A stretch of DNA of 5,975 bases from Methylocystaceae bacterium (GTDB taxonomy: Bacteria; Pseudomonadota; Alphaproteobacteria; Rhizobiales; Beijerinckiaceae). Made by a program: the position numbers and the translations under genes. This document shows positions 1-5,789 of this stretch, piece by piece. The first letter of the stretch is position 1. Each line of letters starts with the position of its first letter. The stretch is from NCBI GenBank assembly GCA_003152255.1, contig PLZT01000521.1:1-5975 (forward strand), written 5' to 3'. Below the pieces are notes generated by a model. It did no database searches. It had not been told where the DNA came from and saw nothing but the letters and a program-made list of their open reading frames with translations.

Positions 1-218
1 CGCTCTCGGAGGACTGGACTTCCTGTTATCCTTGAAATTCAATAGAGAGCGTTGAACAACCTTGGTCTCGTGTCCGCGCTGTTTAGACAAGTCGGATTCG
101 CAAGACATTGTTATATGGAACCAATTACGGCCCCTGCAGAACGTGGCGACCTCGTAGATTGTCGCAGAGAAACGCAATTATCCTTGTAAATCCTCCTTCA
201 TATAGATAATTTGCGATA
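1..218. other. Non-coding leader upstream of the ATPase gene
   Basis: No reading frame here has a start, a ribosome site and plausible protein character. One frame is open from the window edge to a TAG at 43-45, so the last few codons of an upstream gene cannot be excluded. The stretch is visibly richer in A and T than the genes around it. It holds a 7-bp inverted repeat (CGCTCTC at 1-7, GAGAGCG at 45-51) and a direct repeat TTATCCTTG at 26-34 and 178-186. Neither can be assigned a function from sequence alone. Confidence 0.5.
184..210 (+). promoter_or_regulatory. Possible promoter of the ATPase gene
   Basis: TTGTAA at 184-189 and GATAAT at 205-210 are separated by 15 bp, a slightly short sigma70-like pair. 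The -10-like box ends only 8 nt before the ATG at 219, so transcription from it would start almost at the initiation codon. No Shine-Dalgarno sequence precedes that ATG. Both points fit a leaderless or near-leaderless message, but this is inference from a weak match. Confidence 0.25.
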
Positions 219-1394
219 ATGATAAGCCGAAGAGTTCTCAAATCAGTGGAAGAGGCCCTCGCCCTTCAGCCTGCCGTCGCCCTCCTGGGGCCGCGCCAGG
301 TCGGAAAAACCACGCTGGCGCGCCAGATCGCGGATAACAGGCCCTCAATCTATCTCGATCTGGAATCGCCGCCCGACCGCGCCAAATTGCAGGATGCCGG
401 CAGCTTCCTGAGAGCCAATTCCGAACGTCTGGTGGTCCTCGACGAGATCCACCGCGCTCCTGGGCTGTTTCTCGAGCTGAGAGGCGTCATCGACGACTAC
501 CGGCGGCAGGGCATGCGCGCGGGGAAATTTCTGATACTTGGCTCCGCTTCGCTCGACCTCCTGAGGCAATCCGGAGAGACGCTGGCCGGCCGCATTGCAT
601 ACATCGACATGGGGCCTTTCGACGCGCTGGAAGCCGCTGGGGATCAACGCAGTGTCGACCGGCTGTGGGTTCGCGGCGGCTTTCCGGAAAGCTTTCTCAG
701 CCCCAGCGACGCCGCGAGTCTGGCCTGGCGCGGCGATTTGATCCGCACTTATCTCGAACGCGAGGTCGCCCTTTTTGGTCCACGCATCCCATCCGAAACG
801 CTGCGGCGGCTTTGGACAATGCTGGCGCACAACCAGGGCGCCTTGCTCAACGCGTCGCAAATTGCGGCTTCGCTGAGCGTCAGCGCCCAGACGGTCACGC
901 GCTACATCGATTTGCTCTGCGATCTGCTGCTGGTGCGCCGTCTGACGCCGATTCACCCAAATGTTGGCAAGAGATTGGTCAAGGCGCCGAAGGTCTATGT
1001 CCGGGACTCCGGCCTGCTGCATGAGCTTCTGGGCATTGGCGACTACAACGCGCTCGCGGGCCACCCCATCAGAGGCGCCAGCTGGGAGGGCTTCGTTATC
1101 GAGAATTTGATCGCCGTGCTCAGGGGCCGCACGATACCGGGCTTTTATCGAACCGCGGCCGGCGCCGAGATCGATTTGATTCTCGAACGCCCCAGTCGTG
1201 GACCCATCGCCATCGAGATAAAGTCCGGCGCCGTTCCATCGGTTGCGAAAGGCTTCCATTTGGCGATCGCCGACCTGAAACCAGCCGCGAGCTTCGTGGT
1301 CTATGCTGGCGAGGAGCGTTACCCAATCGGCGCCGGCATCGAAGCGATCAGCTTGCGTGAGTTGATGACGCTACTCGATGCGGACAAGGTGTAG
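219..1394 (+). CDS. AAA (AAA_14/DUF4143-type) ATPase with PD-(D/E)XK-like C-terminus
   Basis: This is a 391-residue predicted ATPase of the widespread AAA_14-DUF4143 family, whose biochemical role is poorly defined. A Walker A motif GPRQVGKT lies at residues 24-31 and a Walker B LVVLDE at 71-76, with D75 and E76 as the likely magnesium and catalytic residues. GSAS near 110 could serve as sensor 1. A winged-helix-like stretch follows around residues 208-245 (NASQIAASLSVSAQTVTRYI). The C-terminal DUF4143 part contains AEIDLIL and AIEIKSG (D319, E333, K335), the spacing of a PD-(D/E)XK nuclease-like core. Length is normal for the family, so the protein looks intact. The ATG at 219 is the first in-frame start and has no clear ribosome site. 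It faces the relaxase gene tail to tail and does not belong to that operon. It is probably an accessory gene of the mobile element. Family call is firm; function is not. Confidence 0.85.
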   Translation: MISRRVLKSVEEALALQPAVALLGPRQVGKTTLARQIADNRPSIYLDLESPPDRAKLQDAGSFLRANSERLVVLDEIHRAPGLFLELRGVIDDYRRQGMRAGKFLILGSASLDLLRQSGETLAGRIAYIDMGPFDALEAAGDQRSVDRLWVRGGFPESFLSPSDAASLAWRGDLIRTYLEREVALFGPRIPSETLRRLWTMLAHNQGALLNASQIAASLSVSAQTVTRYIDLLCDLLLVRRLTPIHPNVGKRLVKAPKVYVRDSGLLHELLGIGDYNALAGHPIRGASWEGFVIENLIAVLRGRTIPGFYRTAAGAEIDLILERPSRGPIAIEIKSGAVPSVAKGFHLAIADLKPAASFVVYAGEERYPIGAGIEAISLRELMTLLDADKV

Positions 1395-1399
1395 CGCCA

Positions 1400-1440
1400 C
1401 CTCGGCCCCATATAGCAGAAACGCCCCAGCGTTACCGAGG
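1400..1440. terminator. Nested hairpin in the convergent spacer
   Basis: Between the two converging genes, CCTCGG (1400-1405) pairs with CCGAGG (1435-1440). Inside it AACGC (1420-1424) pairs with GCGTT (1429-1433) around a CCCA loop. A T-containing stretch (TTTGTAATTTTC) begins about 10 nt downstream on the + strand rather than immediately. It is therefore a poor match to an intrinsic terminator, though position after the ATPase stop is suitable. A second imperfect hairpin (CATCGC 1487-1492, GCGATG 1502-1507) lies just past the relaxase stop and lacks a U tract. Confidence 0.25.
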
Positions 1441-1524
1441 GCCGCGCAACTTTGTAATTTTCTGCACGCTTCGTTGGATTTTCAGTCATCGCGGCGATCG
1501 AGCGATGTTTCATGGGCGGCTGCG

Positions 1525-4467
1525 TTACTGACTTTCGCCTTCAGACTCCTCCTGGGGCTTCTGTGATTGTTTCCGCTTAAATTCGTCGCGGTTCTGAATG
1601 GCAAGCTCTTGGCGGTCCCTCTGCTCTTGGGTAAGGACGCGCTGTTGCGCGTGGCGAAGTTGCTGCATCTCTTCGCTTTGCGCGGGGTTGGGCTGCATAG
1701 GAGTTGACTTGTCACTCTCGACTGTCCTCGCGGCCTCTCGCGCAGCCGCGGCCTCCTGTGGCGCGCGCTCCGGTGTCGCCGCGTCGCTCTCCGCTTTGCT
1801 GGTTTCATCGGCTTTCGCTACCGCCCCGGCTCGGGGTGTCTCGCGCTCGGCCTCAAGGTCAACCTGTTCGCGGATGCTTGCGAGGTGAAGGCTCCGCTCG
1901 GCCGGCGTCGTCGTGATTGCTGGCGCCGGTCGGGCCTGGGTCTTTTCGGCTTCCGGCGCGCGCTCGGCAAGAAGGGATTTTTTAGACTCTGCCTCGGCCC
2001 GCAATTGTTGGATTCGATCCTGCATTTCCGGGTTCGTGATCTTGAACCCGTGCTCGGCGGCAAGGCGAGCGGCTGTCTCCTTATAGGCGTCGTTCCCGTT
2101 GACGGTGATCGTCTCCCATTTGGTGGAGGCGACCTGTAAAGCCGCAGGAACGGTGTCGAGATTTTTCCAGTCCTTCACGTCCAATTGCTTTCCTTGGTCG
2201 ACGAAGGTGGGCGTTTGCAGCGCGCCGGTCGCGGCGTCGTGGCTGCTGTAGTGGATTTCGTCGCCCTTTTTCTCGTGGGTGATAAGCACGTTCTCAGTGT
2301 CGATCGCCTTGGACTCCACATAGCGGTCGCCCTCCAATTTGACGGGCAGCGCTTCCAGCTTGGCTTGCGAAGCGATGATTGCCTGGCTCAATTCGAGGAG
2401 ACGTCGCCTCTCTATTTCGAACGCCGCTTTTTCCGCGCCCTCGGGCAGGAGATCGGAAATCCTCGTCAAGGCGCCAACGATGTCTTCACGCGCCGTGGTC
2501 ATTGTCTCGACGGTTCTCAATCTGGCCTCTCCTTTGGCGATCTCAATTGAATTTTCCCGGCGCGAAATGGGCTCAAGCGCCGCCTCGACCCGCCGCTGGA
2601 ACCGTAGGATCGCGGCGCTGTCGATCCGGTCGGACTCCCCGCTCAAGGAGCCAAGCGCGACAGGAACGGCATAGATTGTTTCGGGCTGATTGCGTGCGGG
2701 CAAAACCTCGGCAAGACGAGACGCCGGAACGTCGAGAAAGACAAGACGGCTTTCGACCCTTTGCGCGATCTGCTCCGCGATCGCACGGTCGCTGGTGAAC
2801 ATCATGGTCTTGTGGGTGCCCTCGGCGGCGGCGACAGGCTCGGCCCGGTAAAGCCGCATTGCGCCCTGGGCCAGCGGGGGCAGGGCGCCAAAGACCTTTC
2901 GTTCCGCAAGATTGCTCCACTGGCGCGCGGCCTCGGCGGCGCGGTGGCGCCCTTCGGGCCGCGTGGGCCGATGGATTTCCTTGTTTTTGACGCGCTCGAT
3001 GCGGCGGCGAGCGGCCTCGGGCGCATTTCCCCGCTCCACCATATTCACGTCTTTGAGCTTGTAGGCGGGCGCATGGGCCTGATCGAAGCGCCTGACGGAC
3101 TCCATCGGGATGTTCCGTTCGCGAGCCTCCTCGGCGAGGGTCGAGCGCCACCGGCCAAAGTCCGCGATGCGCGGATCAATCTTTTTCCCCTCGGCATTGG
3201 TCAATCTGACGGCGGCGTGAACGTGAATGTGCCGCCGGTTCGTGTGCATCACGAACACATATTCGTGACCCTCAAACTCCTTCGCCAGGGTGGCGCGGGC
3301 GGCGTCCATGAACGCCTCTTGGTCGGTGCCGGGTTTCGCGCTCAGGATGACATGCGCGAAATCGCGCCGTCCCTGCGAGCGCATCCCGCGCTCCCAGGAT
3401 TTTGCCAGTTCCAGGTTTGAGTTAAACCCCTTCGCCTTGGAGTCGGAGGCGACACGGGTTCGCTGAAGAAACAGCCGACCCGCCGCCTCGTCGATAGCGA
3501 GTCCGCCCGAGGTCTCGGCGGCGATTTGTCCGCCCTTCGTGAGATTGGCGAGTTCGGTTGTCACCCCTTCGACGCCATGCACCCAACGGGGGTCGCTCCG
3601 GCTTGTCTCGATATTCAGGGCGCCGTCGATCCTGTCGTGAAGGGCAGCGAGCGATTTTTCATTGGGGTAAATCCGCTCCAGCTTCCCGCTCTCGCTACGC
3701 TCCGCGCTGGCGGCGACCATCACCACGTGAACTTGGGTCTCCTCCATTCGCCACGCGAAAGCGTGACCTTTTAGCGCTTCGCCAAGGGCTTCCCGCACAT
3801 GCTCGGGAGTCGCCGCTTCCGAAGAAAACGTCAGGGTGAAGGACAGCGCGTCGTTCGACGGTTCCCGCCCATCCGCCTCGTCCCGCCATTGCGCCGCGAG
3901 ATCGCCGATGGCCTGTTTTCCAAAGACCAGGGTTCCGTCTTCTCGCTCAAGCGCCAGCTCGCCCTTGTGGCTCTGATAATTCATCAGCGCGCCCGCGCGG
4001 ACGCTTCCCGCGCCATAGCTCGCCAGTTTCACCACGGCGGCCTGCGACCCGTTGGCGAGACCCGCCTTCGCCGCGCCGGCCGAACGCAAAACCGCGGCGC
4101 CGCCCCCCGGCGATGACGCCGCCGCACGTTTTTCCGGACGGGCAGGAGCCGCGCTCGCGCCCGCCGACGTCTTGCCCGCGCCCCCACTTGCGTTTCCTGG
4201 GCGCGAAAAATTCCACTCTTCTTCGGCGAGGCTGGATCGTTCGGCGGGGGCGGGGGCGCCTGGTCCGACGAACGGAAGCGGCGCGCGCGGCGCATCCGAA
4301 GCCGCCGCTGGAGTCGGCGCATCGGCGTTAGAGCGAGCCGCATTCCAATAATCCTGCGAGCCTCGGGCGGCGAACAGCGCGTTTTGTTCGTCCTCGTCCC
4401 GCGCCAGCCGCCGTTGCCGCATGGCGACAAGGCGACGCCCCATGTCCAGAGGATCGAAGGCGCTCAC
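1525..4467 (-). CDS. Large MOBP-type relaxase with tandem relaxase-like folds, ART-like and LPD7 regions
   Basis: Relaxases nick oriT in one strand and stay covalently attached to the 5' end through a tyrosine. Numbering from the GTG at 4467 (980 aa): residues about 40-135 are a low-complexity Ala/Pro/Gly linker. A motif I-like LMNY has the candidate catalytic Y164 (bases 3976-3978). A first relaxase-like fold spans about 208-283. A second, VirD2-like fold spans about 369-453, with H408, H413, H415 and H417 in MHTNRRHIHVHAAV, followed by an IADFGRWRSTLAEEARERNI helix typical of VirD2/MobA relaxases. A region at 537-608 (MRLYRAEP, FTSDRAIAEQIA, LVFLDVP) resembles ART-like domains. LPD7-like sequence lies around 708-828 (KWETITVNGNDAYK). 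The tail (928-980) is Gln/Glu/Arg-rich and probably coiled. RP4 TraI is 732 aa, so this is large. The GTG was chosen because it overlaps the upstream mobC stop as GTGA. An in-frame GTG at 4518 and an ATG at 4443 are alternatives. Relaxase identity is strong; subdomain names beyond it are inference. Confidence 0.9.
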   Translation of the reverse strand: MSAFDPLDMGRRLVAMRQRRLARDEDEQNALFAARGSQDYWNAARSNADAPTPAAASDAPRAPLPFVGPGAPAPAERSSLAEEEWNFSRPGNASGGAGKTSAGASAAPARPEKRAAASSPGGGAAVLRSAGAAKAGLANGSQAAVVKLASYGAGSVRAGALMNYQSHKGELALEREDGTLVFGKQAIGDLAAQWRDEADGREPSNDALSFTLTFSSEAATPEHVREALGEALKGHAFAWRMEETQVHVVMVAASAERSESGKLERIYPNEKSLAALHDRIDGALNIETSRSDPRWVHGVEGVTTELANLTKGGQIAAETSGGLAIDEAAGRLFLQRTRVASDSKAKGFNSNLELAKSWERGMRSQGRRDFAHVILSAKPGTDQEAFMDAARATLAKEFEGHEYVFVMHTNRRHIHVHAAVRLTNAEGKKIDPRIADFGRWRSTLAEEARERNIPMESVRRFDQAHAPAYKLKDVNMVERGNAPEAARRRIERVKNKEIHRPTRPEGRHRAAEAARQWSNLAERKVFGALPPLAQGAMRLYRAEPVAAAEGTHKTMMFTSDRAIAEQIAQRVESRLVFLDVPASRLAEVLPARNQPETIYAVPVALGSLSGESDRIDSAAILRFQRRVEAALEPISRRENSIEIAKGEARLRTVETMTTAREDIVGALTRISDLLPEGAEKAAFEIERRRLLELSQAIIASQAKLEALPVKLEGDRYVESKAIDTENVLITHEKKGDEIHYSSHDAATGALQTPTFVDQGKQLDVKDWKNLDTVPAALQVASTKWETITVNGNDAYKETAARLAAEHGFKITNPEMQDRIQQLRAEAESKKSLLAERAPEAEKTQARPAPAITTTPAERSLHLASIREQVDLEAERETPRAGAVAKADETSKAESDAATPERAPQEAAAAREAARTVESDKSTPMQPNPAQSEEMQQLRHAQQRVLTQEQRDRQELAIQNRDEFKRKQSQKPQEESEGESQ

Positions 4468-4913
4468 GATGCGCCAGCGCTCACGGCTTCCTTGGCCCGT
4501 TGGTGGGCGCGGCGACACAGCGATTTATACTGCTCGTCGAGCTCGACGATGACATCGTTGGCGCTGATCAACCACGCCTTCATGTCCTCGCCCTGCACAA
4601 TGTTGCCGGCGTTCATGTGGTGAACAGCCTGATTGAGATTGACGCCAACGGCGCGAAGCTGCCGGGTCAGCAAGACGATTTCGGCGCGGGCGGCTCCCGA
4701 AAATGTCGGCCCCAAACGCGCGGCTTCACGGATCAGCCGGCGCGTCGCCTCGCTCGCGGTCAAATCGTTCCGCGCGCAAAACTTTAGAAAATCCGCGTGC
4801 TCTTCCTCGGACAGTCGGACTCGGACTCCGACCGTTTTGTTGCGCGGATTCCGCTTTGCTTCGTTCAATTTTTTGGCTTGGTTGGCGCTCGGTTTGCCCC
4901 ACGGGCAAACCAC
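4464..4913 (-). CDS. mobC: MobC/TraJ/NikA-like relaxosome accessory protein
   Basis: This 149-residue protein is the oriT-binding partner that guides the relaxase to its nick site. Residues 26-67 form a ribbon-helix-helix: a basic strand KTVGVRVRLS, then helices EEEHADFLKFCARN and TASEATRRLIREAARL. The C-terminal half carries the MobC signature QLRAVGVNLNQAVHHMNAGN (85-104), with the G-x-N-x-NQ core that defines the family. Length is close to RP4 TraJ and MobC proteins. It lies next to oriT and its stop overlaps the relaxase GTG (GTGA), so the two are probably translated together. The only early starts are this GTG, just 8 codons after an in-frame stop reading upstream would allow little more, and a TTG at codon 16. 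No good ribosome site precedes the GTG, and a perfect hairpin covers the codons right after it. Family assignment is firm; exact start is uncertain. Confidence 0.88.
   Translation of the reverse strand: MVCPWGKPSANQAKKLNEAKRNPRNKTVGVRVRLSEEEHADFLKFCARNDLTASEATRRLIREAARLGPTFSGAARAEIVLLTRQLRAVGVNLNQAVHHMNAGNIVQGEDMKAWLISANDVIVELDEQYKSLCRRAHQRAKEAVSAGAS
4891..4911. repeat. Perfect 9-bp inverted repeat at the mobC start codon
   Basis: GGTTTGCCC (4891-4899) and GGGCAAACC (4903-4911) are exact inverted copies around a 3-nt CAC loop. The right arm ends inside the GTG start (4911-4913, minus strand). In mRNA it would fold over the first codons of mobC; as DNA it could be an operator or a second relaxosome site. 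It has the same arm length and loop size as the oriT repeat at 4952-4972, centred 61 bp away. Confidence 0.6.
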
Positions 4914-4951
4914 CGAAAGCCACGCTTAGCCCGTCCGGCGAGGGCACACAA

Positions 4952-4972
4952 GGGTTATGTTCCACATAACCC
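4952..4972. repeat. oriT inverted repeat, likely MobC/TraJ binding site
   Basis: GGGTTATGT (4952-4960) and ACATAACCC (4964-4972) are perfect inverted copies with a TCC loop. The inner (right) arm ends 8 nt before the predicted nick. In RP4 the TraJ site is likewise the repeat arm lying about 8 bp from nic. By that parallel this is where the adjacent mobC product should bind. Confidence 0.75.
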
Positions 4973-5060
4973 CTATCCTGCCATAAACAACCTCTTTTCC
5001 TTCGATTTTCACTTTCTCTTGTTTGCTCCCGCTATTCCCTTCCTCACCGGTTTTTCTGTT
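4952..5060 (+). other. oriT: Origin of transfer (oriT), IncP-like nic region
   Basis: The + strand reads CCTATCCTGCC at 4972-4982. This matches the IncP/RP4 nic core (YATCCTG/Y; RP4 has CCTATCCTG/CC), placing the cut between G4980 and C4981. It follows the inverted repeat at 4952-4972 at the expected spacing. It lies between the MobC-relaxase genes on one side and the TraK-like gene on the other, the same order as RP4 Tra1. Immediately 3' of nic, 4991-5060 is 84% pyrimidine (59 of 70 bases), with short T runs. In RP4 the equivalent side is curved and bound by TraK. The nic assignment is by motif, spacing and context together; cleavage itself is not shown. Confidence 0.85.
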
Positions 5061-5071
5061 GAGATTTTCCG

Positions 5072-5112
5072 CGCAACGCGGTGCGCATGGCATAAATTGC
5101 CGGAACGCAACG
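5072..5112 (+). repeat. CGCAACG motif repeats upstream of the TraK-like gene
   Basis: CGCAACG occurs at 5072-5078 and 5106-5112, 34 bp apart, inside the intergenic region. The same heptamer returns three times in the distal part of the TraK-like gene (5464, 5476, 5512), and the longer ACGCAACGCC at 5105-5114 recurs at 5475-5484. They could be protein-binding sites for the relaxosome or for autoregulation. The remaining stretch to 5176 shows an imperfect hairpin (CGTAT and ATACG around 5132-5149) and no promoter I can call with confidence. Confidence 0.35.
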
Positions 5113-5176
5113 CCGTTCGAGACGCGGTTTCGTATGCGAAGCGATACGCTCTTTCAGACATTCTTTCAGGCAACCA

Positions 5177-5647
5177 ATGAGACAAACAATGTTGACCGAT
5201 GAGGCCATCGATGAGATCGCCGCGCATTTGGAAACGCAACCCAAAAAGGAGAAGGGCGCGACAACGCGTGAGGCGGTCGGACGGCTGCGGCCGCATATCC
5301 TCAGGTTACGAGCAGACGGCTACTCATGGGATGAAATCTTGGCGATGCTGCAACACAAAGGCGTGTCGCTCACCCTGAACACGTTGCGCGATTATCTGAA
5401 GCCTCAGGGTTCCCATGGGGGTAAAGCGGGTGATGGAAAGTCAGCCGTGCGAACTCAACGCCGCGCAACGTCAGACGCAACGCCTGTTCTGGCTCAACGC
5501 GCGTCGCCGCGCGCAACGTCAAGCGAGATAGAGAAACCGTTAGCGATTAAGCCTTCGGACAGTGTAGGTACCCTCGTGGCTCCCGCGCAGTCGTATCAAG
5601 GAGGAGGCGCCAGATTTAAGGTGCGTCCCGACAGCGAAGAATTGTGA
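5177..5647 (+). CDS. TraK-like oriT-binding protein
   Basis: A 156-residue, basic protein divergent from mobC across oriT, the position of traK in RP4. Residues 1-80 look folded: an N-terminal helix (LTDEAIDEIAAHLETQ), then LRPHILRLRADGYSWDEILAMLQHKGVSLTLNTLRDYLK. That last run follows the TraK/StbA-type pattern of 'aGys...I...L...G...s..Tlr.Yl', a helix-turn-helix-like DNA-binding unit. Residues 80-156 are Ser/Ala/Arg/Thr-rich, without recognisable domain, as in RP4 TraK, whose C-terminal half is also loosely structured. A weak CAGG ribosome site lies about 7 nt before the ATG at 5177; ATG at 5189 is an alternative with little difference. It ends 14 nt before the ATPase fragment, so the two were one operon. 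RP4 TraK binds the curved DNA next to nic and promotes nicking. The role here is inferred mainly from position and pattern, since overall identity to RP4 TraK must be low. Confidence 0.65.
   Translation: MRQTMLTDEAIDEIAAHLETQPKKEKGATTREAVGRLRPHILRLRADGYSWDEILAMLQHKGVSLTLNTLRDYLKPQGSHGGKAGDGKSAVRTQRRATSDATPVLAQRASPRATSSEIEKPLAIKPSDSVGTLVAPAQSYQGGGARFKVRPDSEEL
5464..5521 (+). repeat. CGCAACG repeats inside the TraK-like gene
   Basis: Three CGCAACG copies (5464-5470, 5476-5482, 5512-5518) lie in the low-complexity 3' part of the gene. A 12-bp direct repeat CGCGCAACGTCA is at 5462-5473 and 5510-5521, 48 bp apart. The repeats encode Arg/Ala/Thr/Ser-rich sequence (RRATSDAT and SPRATSSE), so they may reflect local duplication in a disordered tail rather than DNA sites. 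Confidence 0.4.
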
Positions 5648-5661
5648 TTGGAAAAAAAGCA

Positions 5662-5742
5662 ATGGCGGAACATTTATATATCGTCGGCGGCAGCAAGGGC
5701 GGCGTCGGAAAATCCATAGTTTTGGGGTGCGGCACGGTTTAG
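5662..5742 (+). pseudogene. TraL/ParA-like P-loop ATPase, truncated by IS insertion
   Basis: The frame starts MAEHLYIVGGSKGGVGKSIV and then runs into foreign sequence, ending at TAG 5740-5742 after 26 residues. KGGVGKS is the deviant Walker A motif of ParA/MinD-type ATPases, a family that includes RP4 TraL and StbB of IncW plasmids. It sits directly after the TraK-like gene, as traL follows traK. Such proteins usually exceed 200 residues, so nearly everything beyond the P-loop is missing from this position. The break lies at about 5720-5724, where the insertion sequence seems to begin. The rest of the gene may lie beyond the far end of the insertion, outside the window. A GGA 10 nt before the ATG is the only ribosome-site candidate. 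Confidence 0.7.
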
Positions 5743-5750
5743 TGAGACAT

Positions 5751-5782
5751 CCGGCTGCGGTAAATTGAACCGCAACCGGAGG
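5751..5782 (+). promoter_or_regulatory. Hairpin overlapping the transposase ribosome site
   Basis: CCGG-C-TGCGGT (5751-5761) pairs with ACCGCA-A-CCGG (5769-5779), with one mismatch and a 7-nt AAATTGA loop. The Shine-Dalgarno GGAGG is at 5778-5782, and its first two bases belong to the hairpin. A transcript entering from the TraK-like operon would include the whole hairpin and could hide the ribosome site. This protective arrangement is known for other insertion sequences; here it is inference from the fold. Confidence 0.45.
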
Positions 5783-5789
5783 TATAGAG

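Noticed and set aside
26..34. TTATCCTTG as a second nic-like site
   Set aside because: It resembles ATCCTG but has an extra T, and no inverted repeat lies at the right distance; the site at 4974-4981 has every expected element.
345..1259. Open minus-strand frame of 304 codons opposite the ATPase
   Set aside because: Complement of a well-supported ATPase with Walker motifs; the product is Arg/Gln/Ala-rich without recognisable structure.
1487..1507. Hairpin after the relaxase stop as an intrinsic terminator
   Set aside because: Six-bp stem with a 9-nt loop and no U tract on the relaxase-sense side; too weak to call.
2761..3420. Open + strand frame of 219 codons
   Set aside because: Lies wholly inside the relaxase gene on the other strand, across its HxH motif; has no ribosome site or domain and is a typical shadow of high-GC coding DNA.
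5132..5149. CGTAT/ATACG as a TraK operator
   Set aside because: Only 5 bp pair around an 8-nt loop; this is expected by chance in a region of this length.
4797..5180. Open + strand frame across mobC and oriT
   Set aside because: It runs over the mobC 5' end and the oriT repeat and has no protein-like conservation pattern; the oriT explanation is stronger.
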